From positions 198,692 through 260,284 of the forward strand of contig JAENRP010000022.1 of assembly GCA_024741835.1 (NCBI GenBank): DNA of 61,593 nucleotides. Direction: 5' to 3'. Of this stretch, positions 1-11,743 are shown in pieces; position 1 is the stretch's first letter, and each line of letters begins with the position of its first letter. The notes beneath the pieces were generated by a model that was given only the letters and a program-made list of their open reading frames with translations, searched no databases and had not been told where the DNA came from. The translations under genes and the position numbers were made by a program. Origin of the DNA: Diplocarpon mali. Taxonomy: Eukaryota; Ascomycota; Leotiomycetes; Helotiales; Drepanopezizaceae.

Positions 1-617
1 TGTGAAGTTGTCGGGGGCAGCAGTGGGAACTCGTCTCACGGGCTGGAGAAACCCTGGTGACATGTTCTCGGCTCCCGACGAAGTTTAGCGCGGAACAGTT
101 TTCCACGTCTACCAGGCCAACCCCTCCGAAGGTATACGAAGCACATGATGGCACGATGTTTTTGGGGTTCTTTTATTTTTGACTCTACGAACGTATCCGA
201 GCACACGCTCATCCTGCTACAATGCTTTTGGCTGGTTTTATTTTGGACCCACGCCAAAAGCCCGAGCCTGTTAACCTGAATCTGGATGGTCAAAGCGACC
301 ACGCCTCGTGCGATATCGACCTCGATATCACGTTTCCCGCAGGTGGAGGGTGGATCATCACGGGACCCGCAGGCAAAGAGAAAGAAAAGGGCTTTGGATT
401 GCGCACTCGACGAGCTACCAGAGCAGCCAACTCGTCCAAAGGAATCGGTTCTTCTCATCTTGCATTCTCTCGGTGCATCTCCGCCATGCCGCCAGCCACA
501 TCCAGGCCACCCCGTCGACGGTCCACCTCTGTGGCTCTTTGCTCCCACTCCTCGACTGTTCGGCGGACTATGTATAGGGTTTGCTCTGCTTACTCAGCAC
601 TTCCTCGCCTCCGCCCA

Positions 618-688
618 TTCCCACATTCCCACATTCCCAGCATCCCCATCATCCCCATCATCCCCAGCATCCCCATCATCCCCAATCT
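618..688. repeat. CATCCC-type microsatellite
   Basis: An imperfect run of CATCCC/CATTCCC/CATCAT units on the plus strand, strongly pyrimidine-biased. It contributes Pro/Ser/Ile-rich open frames in all three plus frames, which I take as artefacts. Confidence 0.85.
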
Positions 689-910
689 CCCTCTCATCAA
701 CTCCATCCCCTCACCACCCCCCGGCAATCCGCCACCATGCCCCATGCCCCATGCCCCCCTCTCATCCCATCTTCCTTCCGCCTCGCGCCGTTGCGTGAGT
801 CTGGCAGTAGTTTGGCAGGGGCCCCATCACGGTTTCAGGACCCGGGTGTGCTCTGCCCTGCCAGCAGTCAGGCCGAGACAATCCCCTATTGGCCAACTAC
901 CGTTTGCAGA

Positions 911-1075
911 TCAATCAGTCAATCAGTCAACCAGTCAATCAGTCAACCAGTCAACCAGTCAACCAGTCAACCCGTCAACCAGTCAACCCGTCAACCAGTC
1001 AACCCGTCAACCAGTCAACCAGTCAGCCAGTCAGCCAGTCAGCCAGTCAGCCAGTCAGTCAGTCAATCCATCAAT
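911..1075. repeat. 8-nt minisatellite (CAGTCAAC-type), about 20 copies
   Basis: An array of 4- and 8-nt units of the form CAGTCAAC, CAGTCAAT, CCGTCAAC and CAGTCAGC. Variants are grouped: AATC-type units at the left, AACC-type in the middle, AGCC-type at the right, as expected when neighbouring units are copied into each other. Because the unit is not a multiple of 3 and contains no TAA, TAG or TGA, all three plus frames stay open across it; this explains the apparent Ser/Gln/Pro/Val proteins here. Confidence 0.9.
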
Positions 1076-3078
1076 CGTCTGTCCACACCCTGAGTTTCGG
1101 CAGCCGCATTCTACCGTACCCTACGGCACGAGAGGATTCGCAACTCGAACGCTTGACAGGTCGCATACGGTGCTGGTCTGATGCCTTTGTCAAGGGCCGC
1201 AGGGTCAGGGTGCCGGGGAGTGTGTGGCTCCCTGGCGCTCAGCCGCCGCTTTCTCACAAAGCCCACCTCATCTTCTTGCCTTCTCACCGCTCAAAACACT
1301 TGATGTCTTGAGACGCTGCCTCAACCTGCAAACTCGGGAGATGACGCGAATTGCATCTCGAATACATGCGCCTCGCCGGCAGCTGAGCAAGGGGGCAACC
1401 CATTCAGCAACCCGTCCAGTCACCAGGAACAAATGCCTTTCTTTTTCTTTTTCTTTTTATCAAAAATATATACTTGGGGTGCAGTAGTCTTATCTACAGT
1501 GTGATGCACCCGGTCAATGACACGCATTTGCTCGATAGTAAATGCTGAAACTCTTCGCACAGCCTGAGAGCCAGTAGTGCTCTGCTTCCGAGGAATGCAG
1601 CGGTTGCAACAGATACCTCCCGGTGACATGGACGTCTGGATTGCTGGGAATGATTGCCTCTACTCTTGCTCAGATACGGTCAGGGCATGAACTCGGAAGC
1701 TGCTTGCAGTAGGTACACTTTTTCTGCAACTGCAGACTACCTAGGCCTTGTTCTAGACTGGATGCCGACTCCCTTGGTTTTGGTTACCGCTTGTCTGCGA
1801 ATCTCAACACAACAATCATCATTGTCCATCGGACAAACGGACGAGTCTTTGTGACGGCTTTCTGCAGGCCGGGCACACGTGTCTGTCAAAAAGCCAAGCC
1901 ATGCCAGGCCATGATCTGGGCCTTGGTGTGTCAGAGTACTTCAAGGTAATATTCGGAGTTAAGTCCACGACATTCTGGCCCCAGATTGGGGAGGCTAACT
2001 CCAAGCATCAGTGAACTCCTGGGAAGAGACCCGACGCTGCTCGGGCTATACCTGCCCTCTCCATTGATACTGTAATTATTGCGGACCTGCTCATGCACGG
2101 CATACGGAGACCAGGTGGATCAGAGCCCAGGGTTCTGATCGCTAGCTGCAGCCCGTGCCTGCTACGAGGCCGGAGCTGCCAGGAACGCAGCCGTCTGATA
2201 TGGGGGCCGGTGCGGTAGAAGGGATCTATCCATGCTGCCTATTTCAGTATAGTGCCGTGTTGTACTCCGTACAGTACTGTGTCCTCCAACTTCCGGGCTC
2301 AACCCCCCTCGAGGCCCAGAGAGTTTAACCGCTACGAGCACTGTGCCGCTTAGAAGTACCAGGGAAGGCTTCCTACACCTCCACGGCAAGGCCTGTCGCC
2401 GGCAATGATTAGGGTTCAGTGGCCGAGACATCTTTATCCTCATTTCACGTTTCCGTTTCGGTAGACGCTTTCGCCGCCAGAAAATCGTTGTTACGGACAT
2501 AAGTCAGGCTGCTCAATACTGTACTGATGCCTGATGCGCTCCCCTTCCCACTCATGGATCCCCCCGGTCCAGAGTCGACGGCCTCTTCGACGCTTTCGAA
2601 AACGAAACAGAATCGAAGGTTTGTACCTTCGACCTTCGACCCTCGACCCGGGAGGCGGATGGCCAGTCCTCGGCCGCCAGCCTATACACCGCCATCTGCA
2701 GATGTAATGTCCCGCGACTGGATGCAATGCAGCGAAATGGAATGGGACAGTCTACCGCAGCTGGAAAAATGGATGCTCTGCTCGTCGACTCGTCGGGGTA
2801 TGCACCTACACGCTCATTGTTGATTGTGCCCTTTATAGGGCCAGCCACAGCCCGAGAGCAGATCCTTGTCAAAATTGCAAACGGAGAATTTATAACCTCT
2901 GTACGGTGTACAGCACCCAAGTAGTCAAAGTCTGTGAGCTTAACTCCGACCGTGAGGTACTTGCACAGTACTCGCACTGTAGTCTCTACTGTCGGTCCCC
3001 TCCCCCCGGCTTGCCTGGCCTCAGGAGTGCTTCACAGCGCCGCGCCATATTGCTTTGTTCAGGCACCAGAATCCATGA

Positions 3079-3103
3079 CTTCTGATTTCTGATTTCTGAT
3101 TTC
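3079..3103. repeat. 7-nt tandem repeat (TTTCTGA)
   Basis: Three and a half copies of a 7-nt unit TTCTGAT. Small and of no evident function. Confidence 0.8.
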
Positions 3104-4702
3104 GAACTGCACCTGCTCGGAACACACCTCAAACCGGTCGAGGATGCCCACTCCCAGCGTGCTTTGCTCAGCTCGGCAAAACGAAGATCGTGGTTCATGG
3201 ACGCCCTCGTCAAGCTCTGCAAGCTCTGCAAGCCTGCAAGCCATGGAGATCTTGCTCTGTCCCCGGGATCCCTGGCCGTCGCTGGCTCCCATGCTCTCTG
3301 CCCTTTGACCGCCAGTTCGTTGGCCTGGGCTGGACCTCGATTCGCCATTAATCTATGCCATGCTGGCTACCTACCAATGCGATGATCTGATGTGTTTGGG
3401 TCGGTCCGCCAAACCAGACAGCCCAGCTTGAGGTGGAGGGGAGGCCAGACCAGATGTGTTTGCAGGCTCTCGATCATGCTCATGCTCACTCAAACTCAAA
3501 CTCATGCCACTATGCCGGCCCGGGAGCTGAGAGAGCTGGCCAGCAGATCCAATCTGGCCCCTGATGCCTGTCCTGTGGCTAGAGGCAGACAAGCTTCGTC
3601 TAAAGGTCAGCGTCGGCAGCGCTACGGAGTGCAACGACGGCTGTCGGCCATGTTGGCGACAATGCGCACAGATAGACGTCTGGCGTCGGGCGACGGTGGA
3701 TGGGTGGTATAAGAGTTTCAAACATCACCCACGCCGAGTTTCAACCATCACTGCCCGCACAGTGCCTGGCCTTGCCCCAGCCCCCGTTGCCCTACTGGAT
3801 GCGAGTATGTAGGTACTGTGCTGTCCTGTGCGGTGCGTATTGTGTACAGTATCGGTTGGGCCCACGGTGGCAAGCATTCCTGACGTTCATGTTCATGCAT
3901 GAATTCGTGGCCATGCACTGGGCCCCTCGTGCCCTAGCATGCCTCCCTGCCCCTTCCCCTCCCCCTCCCCATCCACCACAAAATTACACTAATCGACCCT
4001 GCCAGTACCTGCTGTACTATACCCTCCCGCCCCCCTTCAACCATGGGTACAGTCCGTCCGTACAGTTCACCTGCATCACGCATTGCGCATCTTCCCGAGA
4101 GTCCGTATACTTTACCTCACAGGCACAAGCATGTTCCGCCCAGAGATCGTCAGTTCGAACAAGTCCCTTGTCTCCTCAAACTCGTCACGCACCGCTGGAT
4201 TGACTACCGGCTTGACGTGCTGTTCCGTCGGTGCTGGCACTCTCCCCGGGCTCTCGTCTCATCTTCTGTGATTGGCTGTTCCCCGACGTACCTTTGCCAA
4301 TCACACCGATGGCTGTCCGTCATGATTTACGCAAGCCACGACTCTTCTCTCCAAGTCTTGAGATATAGAAACGCTGTCCTCGTCGGAAGTGGAGCGATCG
4401 TCTCAAGGCCGAATGCCGGGGCCAAGTGTGCAAAAGTTACTTCCTGGTTTCAATTCAGTGATCTTTCTATTTTCATCTCAGCTGTCAAGACCTTCTTTCG
4501 GACCCTTCTTGTGGCATCTCTTCTCGACCAAACGGACACACTACTGGCAGTCAGCCTCAAGACATTCGTTCCAGACGTCGTCTACTCCCGACCAGCCGTG
4601 AGTCGCACATCTGGATCCCACACGGCACGGTGTCAAGTCCACTGTCATCCTACCCTTCGGTGCATATGAACTGCCAGCCTTCAACGGCACAGGCGACTAC
4701 AG

Positions 4703-5833
4703 ACCGTCACCGTGGATATCTCCCTCCTCCTCAAGGCTCCGGACTCCAATGAGTCTGCGTCATCCGCGCCGCCTTCGCATAGGCATCATACGCGATCAAT
4801 ATCCGTACCGTCGACAAGCGGGTACCCGGAGCCTTCTCCCTATGCACACACGAATATCGGCGCCGGTGGCAAGCGTAGCATGCCTCCACACCCGGCCGAA
4901 TCCCCCGCCAAGAAACAGAGCAAATGGTCGCCAGAAGAAGACGCTCTGATCATTGACCTGAGAGGGGGTGGCATGAAGTGGGAGGACATCTCCAAGAGGC
5001 TACCGGGGCGAAGCGCCATTAGCTGTCGACTCCACTACCAGAACTACCTTGAGCGGAGAAGCGAGTGGGACGAGGAGCGCAAGAACAAGCTCGCACGACT
5101 CTACGAGAGGTAGTAACCCCATTCCAGGCCTTGTGTCGGCCTTCTCGTTCTCAACAAAGCTCTAACACATCCCAGGTTCAAGCCGGAGATGTGGTCGAAA
5201 GTCGCAGAGGAGATGGCTGTCCCCTGGCGCGCAGCAGAGGCAATGCACTGGCAACTAGGTGAAGCGGATATGGCCCGACGCGCCGGCGTTGTTCCATTCT
5301 CCCTTTCCAGCGTCTCGACAGACGTAACACCGCTGAACACGGGACATCGCTCCTCGCCTTCTCGGGGCCACTCGCATAACCACTCCCAGACAGGTATGAT
5401 GGGCAGCGGGCCGGGGCCGGGACCCCCGCCAGCACGGTACGGCAGGCCGCCGACAGCTCACAGCTCGTCCAGCTCGAAAGGACCAGGCGCCGGGCCGGGG
5501 CGGACGGCGGCAGCGAGGAGAGAAAGTACGCCGAGGTCTGTTCCGCCCGCGAGCCCGAGCGATGGGATGGCGCTCGCGGGTCTGGGAGGCGCTGGTAGGG
5601 CGATGGGTACGAGAGGAGGAAGCCAGATGCTGCCGAGCGTCGCCGAATTGACGACGGGCGTAAGCCCTTACAGCACGCCTGCCTTTGCGATGCCGATGCC
5701 TATGGGAGGAGGCTATCACAGCCCGGGACCGATGCTACCATCCATCGGGATGGTGGGTGGGAATCTGCCCGAGGGGAAGCGGAGGGCGAGCCCGGACATG
5801 GGACCGCGGGAGACAAGCCGGCGGAGACAATGA
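4703..5833 (+). CDS. Myb/SANT-type DNA-binding protein, 5' end unresolved
   Basis: Probable nuclear transcription regulator. Two exons are visible: the first ends at 5109 and the second runs 5176-5833, joined by an intron (GTAGTA...CCCAG, 5110-5175) that splits the DNA-binding region. The first exon carries the Myb helix-turn-helix (KWSPEEDALI, then KWEDISKRLPGRSAISCRLHY) with the usual spaced Trp residues. A second, more diverged helix set follows the intron (FKPEMWSKVAEEM and WRAAEAMHWQLG). The C-terminal half is Pro/Gly/Ser-rich and probably disordered. The start is uncertain: the frame is open from 4670 but its first ATG is at 4880. A CTACAG acceptor at 4697-4702 suggests an upstream exon that I could not place. 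The family occurs across Pezizomycotina; the biological process is unknown to me. Confidence 0.8.
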
Positions 5834-6811
5834 TTCTTCTTGTGCTAGGAATAGGGATCGGATGGGTTTGAATCGGATCGGATCGGTGCTAAGGCGTTGT
5901 TTGGACGATGGTACGATATGATGGCTCTTGATAAGATGATGCCGAGATCGAGGGTGCAAAAGAGTTGCTCTCGACTCGCCTTCGTTGCATAACATTGCAT
6001 TGCAGATGATATCCCTTGACGACTTGCATTCTACTGCATACGGTTCGTTCGAGCAGGTCGAAGAACCACAGGTGTCTGGGGTTCGTGGTATGTTTTTTTT
6101 TTCTTCTCTAGATCTGTATTAGGAAGCTGTACGGTATGACAAACAAAGCATTTTGCCGATCATCGCTGGCTTGTCGTGGCAAAGATGTATGGTTATATAC
6201 CCATTGAAGCTCTCACAGTTCAACATGGTCTCGCCTCTCCTTTTACCATTGATCATCGCGGGTGCCTGGGTGCTGTCAATTCTGGAACACACCGAAGAGG
6301 AGAGAGAAAGGTACTCACCGCGCACGGAAGCATGAACATGTCTGAAGTTATATACATATCATAGCTACAAGTCTCTCGTGTATTTCTCAACGATATTGCT
6401 CCCGGCTGTACATTTGAGCTGTTTTCATTTGCATCAGGTATATAACGCCCAACCCAAAAAAATAGGGGGGGGGGGAGGGGGGGAGAGAGGGGTCGATTGC
6501 GCAAACATGTCTACATCGCAGTCATCGCTGTGTGTTATTTAGAACAGTGCATGTCGTTTCCAGGCACGCTCTTTGCTGTACCAGTTGGTACAAACGCCAG
6601 ACCGTATGAGTCTGCTGCGACCCTCTGACCCTTTCCGCTTTTCTCCTCTGCTGTTGATGCGTCGTGCAGCGTCGAGAATGGGTCGGTGCATTGGATTCCG
6701 GAACATGCTGGTCACAGAAGCATCTCACCCCTACCCTTCTCACCTCGAAAGGTTGCCGTCCCTCTGGACACAGGCGCCATTACCAAAGTCCAAACCTTCT
6801 CCTACACGCAC
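5834..6811. other. Intergenic, convergent 3' regions
   Basis: Lies between the end of the Myb gene (plus) and the end of Trm9 (minus). It should hold the two 3' untranslated regions. There is a T-run near 6090-6100 and a G-rich run near 6465-6490. No gene is supported. Confidence 0.6.
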
Positions 6812-7648
6812 TCACTCCCTCCCACCCTGTCGGCAAACAGCCCACCAGTTGTCCTTTTCATAGCCAGCCTCCACCACCTCTCCTCCCACGCTCCTGACGT
6901 CCTCCTCCAGCTCGCCCTCCCGATACAAGTGGTAGTACCTCTGGAACGTCTTCTCCGGCGCCGGCTCCGCCCCCGCGGCAGACTTCTTCTTCCCGCTCTT
7001 GAGCACCCACGGCACCATAACATCCTGCTCGTGCCCCTCGTCCCAGCCGCGCCTACTCCCCCCCTGCTCCAGAGCCCAGACGTACAGCAGCGCCTTCCCC
7101 CCCGCAGCCAGCGGATCCAGGATACACCGCACCGCCTCCCGCCTGCGTGCGGGCGTCGAGAGATGGTGGACGACCGCGATGCAGATGGCAAAATCGAAGC
7201 GTCCGCTCTGGTGCGGCAGCGCCAGGGAGTCCGCCACGACGGCCGAGTGAGGCGCATGCTGCGCCGCGATGCGCGCGAGGTTCGTCGAGCGGTCGGAGCC
7301 GAGGATGAAGATGTCCTGGGAAACGGCGAGGTACTTCCCGTTGCCGCACCCGACGTCGAGGCCGACGGAGCCCGCGGGGAGGGCTCTCAGGAAGGACTCG
7401 ACGATTGGCCAGGGCTTGTAGCGCGTCGAGGAGAAGTGCGACGCGATTTGCTCGTACACCTGGTGCACGTGTTGCTCTTCGTAAGACGCCGGGGTGAGAG
7501 CGCTGCTTGCGGTGCTCAGGGGCTCGCTTACGGGCTCGCCTTCCCCTCGCTTGCTTGGCGCGTCGACTTTCTCTGCGTTGCCCGGTTTGGTGAGGCTCTC
7601 TCCATCCTCGCTGAGGAGCGCTGTGCCTTGACTTAGGTTGGCGTTCAT
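6812..7648 (-). CDS. trm9: tRNA (carboxymethyluridine) methyltransferase Trm9
   Basis: Single-exon gene, 278 codons plus stop, the same size as yeast Trm9. In yeast this enzyme, activated by Trm112, uses S-adenosylmethionine to methylate 5-carboxymethyluridine at the tRNA wobble base, giving mcm5U. The class I methyltransferase fold is clear. A conserved N-terminal helix (EEQHVHQVYEQIASHFSSTR) is followed by motif I GLDVGCGNGKYL, an acidic ribose-binding residue in ILGSDRS, then VVADSLALPH and FDFAICIAVVHHLST. The C-terminal half has the RYYHLYREGELEEDV block typical of Trm9. The ATG at 7648 is the first in frame and lies just ahead of a Ser/Pro-rich leader. Convergent with the Myb gene. High GC at third positions. 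Confidence 0.95.
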   Translation of the reverse strand: MNANLSQGTALLSEDGESLTKPGNAEKVDAPSKRGEGEPVSEPLSTASSALTPASYEEQHVHQVYEQIASHFSSTRYKPWPIVESFLRALPAGSVGLDVGCGNGKYLAVSQDIFILGSDRSTNLARIAAQHAPHSAVVADSLALPHQSGRFDFAICIAVVHHLSTPARRREAVRCILDPLAAGGKALLYVWALEQGGSRRGWDEGHEQDVMVPWVLKSGKKKSAAGAEPAPEKTFQRYYHLYREGELEEDVRSVGGEVVEAGYEKDNWWAVCRQGGRE

Positions 7649-10198
7649 TGTACCTGCGATCGTGGGTCTCTGTTGGTCCAGGTCTGGTGCTTGCTATGCC
7701 GAGAGAGCTTTCGGCCTTCTGGGCTGAAACCAATGCGACCGTCACTGTGGTGAGAGCTGGTCGCTCAGGGTCCTACCGGTGTGATATTCTGTTGTTATAT
7801 TCTGATGCTCAACCTGAAGAGCTTCTTTCCCTCTTGAGCTGTCATACGAAATGCTCGACTAATTTGCGGCTACTTCCTGGCGAGGCTTGGAACGGATAAC
7901 AGAGTGTCTCCTACCCGAACCGCGTCCCCCTTTTGATCAGGATCAGGAGCGTCACTCACTCAGGCGGCGGTCGATGTGTCGGCTAGCGTGGGCGCATTGA
8001 TTTCAACCTTCGACATACACAAGGACTGAGGAGTTCTTGACAGACTTGCCCTGCCCAGTCAACAAAAACAACACCCACTTTGATGCTGAGCTCGCGTCTT
8101 GTTCTCTGGCAGAGACTGCTCGTTTATACTCGCCTGAGACGGGGATCTCGGCTCTACCTGCTCACAAGCAGACGCCTATTCAAAGAGAGCTCCCTCACTC
8201 TCAGCTTGCCTTTTCTCGCTTAGAATTGCGATCAGATGTTGGCCCTCTGAGTGAATGCTATTCGTGGTGATAGCTCGCTTAGCACAATTTGCGGCTCCTT
8301 CTCCACATCGACCATCCACCACGGGTAGCGAAGACCACTTCGCACGAATTAGTCTTCTTTCTAACAACCACCAAGCCCTTTTGCGCACGGTCAAGCTCAC
8401 TCCCCTGAGCGGATGCGAATGTCGAGCAATGACCTGGCAGGAATCCTCAATTCTGTTTCGCTCGTAAGCAGACTCTGGTTACCCTCGTCGCTTGGTTGGT
8501 CCCCTTTGTCGACTTCAGCAGTCCTTATCTGAGCCAAGCCCGGCGTGAGGCGGTTGACTTGGGCGAAGGCTGGCAGCGAGTTCGCTGAGCGTCAATATCC
8601 ACTGCTTCGTCCTTGCGCGGCGGATATAGCGGGATCACTTCTGCCGAGTTGCGTATTGCTTCTTGCAGCAGCCCCGAGATGATCAATCTGGCCTAGGTAC
8701 TGAGTGCTGGATGCTGGATGCCGAGCCGCCTGACTTGAGGTCCAAAGTCTTTTTGCTCCGACGAGCAAGCTCCGGATCTCTTCCTCGCCTGGATTGCTTC
8801 TGGGTGTTCTGAGACTCGCGAGTCGTTTCCTGGGCTCCAAAGGCCAACCAATGGCTGTTTCCGTGAGTGAATCACTGCCGACGAGGACTCGCTTGCCGCG
8901 AGGATGTACTGAGGTTCTTCGTTCCAGCACGGGAATGACGGAGCGCCCTCTCTTGCGTATCTTTCTTCTCTCCGCCAACAATGGCCAGGTAACAAGCGCT
9001 TGGGTGTTCTGGAGCTCGCGAAGCCTCATCAACTCACAAACCCTTTTTCTTAGTAGACCGCACACCAACCACTTTGCACCCTTTCCTCCCCAGCACCAAC
9101 CGATACACACACTTACAGAGCACGATGTCGGAGACGGAAGGTTAGCTGACGTTGAGAGAGATGTCGTCGAAACAAGCTCGCGTTGTTGCGCAGAGACATG
9201 CGGTGCTTCCCGAGACAATGTTTTTTTCAAGACATCCCAAACGAAATCCAGGCGAAAGACTAGCGCTAACCTGCTTTCGGACTGGCGTCGCCGCTTTAGA
9301 TGTGGCGCCGCCAAGGCCGGTAAGCGAGAAGAGGCCAAAAAAAATCCAGACCGTCGAATTCCTCCGTTTGAAGGCCTCATATCTGATCTTCTCACCGATG
9401 AGTTTTCGACCTCCACATTGAAAAGCAAATCCCCTCCACTCGAGAGCAGGATACCAGCTTCCATCGCATATTCAAACTGTGGACAACAGAGCTGGAAGTT
9501 TTCCGATTACCGAAGAGCCCCACACGCGACGGGAAAATTCGACATTGTCATTTCGACTGGAAGTCTGGAACTCCGCCCAGATGCTATATCCGCTCTTCAC
9601 TCGAGATCACGTATTGCATGAGCTCCAAGGGGAGTTTTCTGTGATTCTGATATATATACCACCGTTTACTCCAACATCTGCCGCGGGCTGAGAAAAGCCC
9701 GTGATCACGCGTTCCGTTCGTCAATTACCTACCGTGTGGAGAGAGAGTCGCGGAGCCTAGTCCCCAGCACCATCCTCCCAGTCTTATTGTCCTTCGAAGA
9801 AGTGCTTCGCGAGTACTTTATTAACCACAATACCATTGCACCTGAATGTGCCCATCATAATTCCTTCTGCAAACAAGGGAATTTCCGATTGTCCTGCGCT
9901 GCGCTGGACCGCACGGAGACATTGTCGACGACCATTACTCACAACCACGGGCTATTGTACTCGCCGCACCGCCATCATGGGCCGCGAGTACTTACAGACC
10001 ATGCGGTCTCCTCCGAAACTTGCGACTTTCTCTCTCTCTCCAGTCTCACACAAAACAAAGTATCGTCCTCTCACAAGCAACGTTTTTGACCACAAGGTCA
10101 CTCATTCTCTTGTACTCAAGCAACCGACTTCACTCAAATCCTCTCCCAAGACCCCTCTCAACAAGAAACTTCCGCTACGATCTCGACATATCGACGCA
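7649..10198. other. Long intergenic region, no supported gene
   Basis: About 2.5 kb between the divergent Trm9 and USP genes. Two long open frames overlap each other in antisense (8592-9464 minus and 8794-9621 plus) but neither has recognisable domains. From about 9740 onward the sequence is likely promoter and 5' leader of the USP gene. A pair of similar short blocks (GGGTGTTCTG followed by CTCGCGA) occurs near 8800 and 9003. Confidence 0.5.
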
Positions 10199-11743
10199 AT
10201 GTCTTCTTCCTTCAACCCCAGACGAGATAGGGAACGTCGTGCTAATCACGATCGCCGTGGAAACCAATCAGGCCGTCGCTCCAGTTCCGGTATACATTTT
10301 TCCCAGTGCGCCCCACTATGACCTACACTGACACGCGTCTAGAACCCATTGCTGCAACAGGCCTCGAGACTTTCGAGGTACTTGCTAAGCATTCTCTGAA
10401 GCGTGGTCGCGATCAAGGTACTCAAACCGACTTGGATCAGTACGCCAAGCGGGTCAAGCTCGAAGTTGTATCATCCACCAACACCGATATGCTCACTGAG
10501 AGGTGTCAGCAGTCAATCCTGAAATACTTCATTCGGGGACTGTCGAAGCCCGAGAGGGATGCTGTAAGCTATTTCACTGTCTTTCTGGGGGCCTTGAACT
10601 GACATGGACAGCTTGCCAAGTTGAGATTCGACTGGACCAGAATGCCGGTCTTCTCCCAGCAGGGCATGTGCAACCATACCGGTGCCATCTGTTATCGTCT
10701 CAGTCTCTTGCAATCCCTTCTCCATATACCCGTTTTCGTGAATTGGGTCATGGATTCTCTCGCCCACGTAGACTGCCTTGCGGATGACAGACTGGAGTGT
10801 CTGTCTTGCGCACTGCATAAGCTTGCAACAGCCTACTGGGCTAAGTCGTCGCTCCTCGCTCCCCTCAAGCACTTGGACAACGTCCTCAAGAAACGTAAGC
10901 AAGTTCAATGCTCCTCTACAAGTGGTACCCAAACTGACACTTTGCAGTGGGCTGGGCTACAGACGTATCAAGCGGACATGGAGATCCTGACGAGCATGTA
11001 GTAAAGATGTTCCAGATTTTGGAGTCGGAATTACCCACGACGCAAGTACTCCCTTGATTTTAGCGGCATTGAAAGTTTGAGATCCTGTACTTTATCCCGG
11101 ACCTGGGTTGCGATGGAACCCTACAGGTTTTGAATGTCACCGGGTAATGTTCAGCTGCTAATCGCTCTCACACAGGGTATTTTCCCAACTCGATCTCATG
11201 ACCTACTGGAAATACAGTAGCGGCGTGCAATGCCGTGCCTGCGGGCACAAGTCCAATAGGCCCAACAACAGATCACATACCATCTCCGTCAAGTTGCAAC
11301 CCAAGCGTCCCACTCTTTCCGGGTACATCGACCACATCATGGAAGACACCGCTTCGGACTACAAGTGCGATCTGTGCAAGAAGATCGGCATCGCCCGAAG
11401 ATACCAAGAGATCACGTACTTCCCCGAAATCCTCTCCATCAATCTCGAGCGGATCGACCACAACGGCAACAAAGACATGTCCCAGCCCAGTATCCCGATT
11501 GCGCTCGATCTGAACAAGTACCGAGCACACTCGGAGATTTCCGGCCTGTACGAACTGTCCGCGGTCGTGAAGCACGCCGGGACCGGCCAGTATGGCCACT
11601 ACACCTGTACCGCCAGAGGGCCCGATGGAGAATGGAAGAAATACGACGACAGCGATGTCTCCCCCACCACCGCAGCTGCCGCCGTCCGCAACGAGAAACG
11701 GATGACGCCCTACATCTTGTACTACCAGAAGAAGCGTGCGTGA
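10199..11743 (+). CDS. Ubiquitin carboxyl-terminal hydrolase (USP family)
   Basis: Cysteine protease that removes ubiquitin from proteins. Proposed exons: 10199-10289, 10343-10563, 10612-10894, 10948-11045, then a last exon from 11176. All junctions but the last are in frame with normal GT-AG sites. The Cys box reads GAICYRLSLLQSLLHIP (near 10677). The last exon has two Cys pairs (CRACG, CDLCK) forming the usual zinc finger, and the His box GTGQYGHYTC plus WKKYDDSDV, ending YILYYQKKRA. The junction 11045 to 11176 does not keep frame with one intron; a 17-nt micro-exon at 11127-11143 would restore it but leaves a 32-nt second intron. The consensus Asn before the catalytic Cys is absent. Substrates unknown. 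Confidence 0.8.

Larger units (their letters stand above)
1..4702. other. Gene-poor region upstream of the Myb gene
   Basis: Nearly 4.7 kb with no coding region I can support. Open frames exist on both strands but they lack recognisable domains, their codons look random, and several are long only because the DNA is GC-rich or repetitive. The stretch holds several simple repeats (listed separately) and pyrimidine-rich runs. It may include a long 5' leader and the first exon or exons of the Myb gene at its right end, since that gene lacks a convincing start codon in its own frame. Fungal regulatory genes often have long leaders, but that is general knowledge and not shown here. Confidence 0.5.

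Noticed and set aside
911..1075. Possible CRISPR-like array
   Set aside because: Contiguous 4/8-nt units with no unique spacers; this is a minisatellite, and the genome is eukaryotic.
222..1311. Overlapping plus-strand open frames of 140-319 codons rich in Ser/Gln/Val/Pro
   Set aside because: They are kept open by the octanucleotide and CATCCC repeats, which lack stops in any plus frame; no domain or splice pattern supports them.
4043..4669. 208-codon plus open frame just before the Myb gene
   Set aside because: It ends in a stop immediately upstream of the Myb frame and has no domain; at most part of it could be leader.
8592..9621. Two long antisense-overlapping open frames (290 codons minus, 275 codons plus)
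   Set aside because: Neither has a recognisable domain, they are mutually exclusive, and codon use looks random. Cannot be decided without transcripts.
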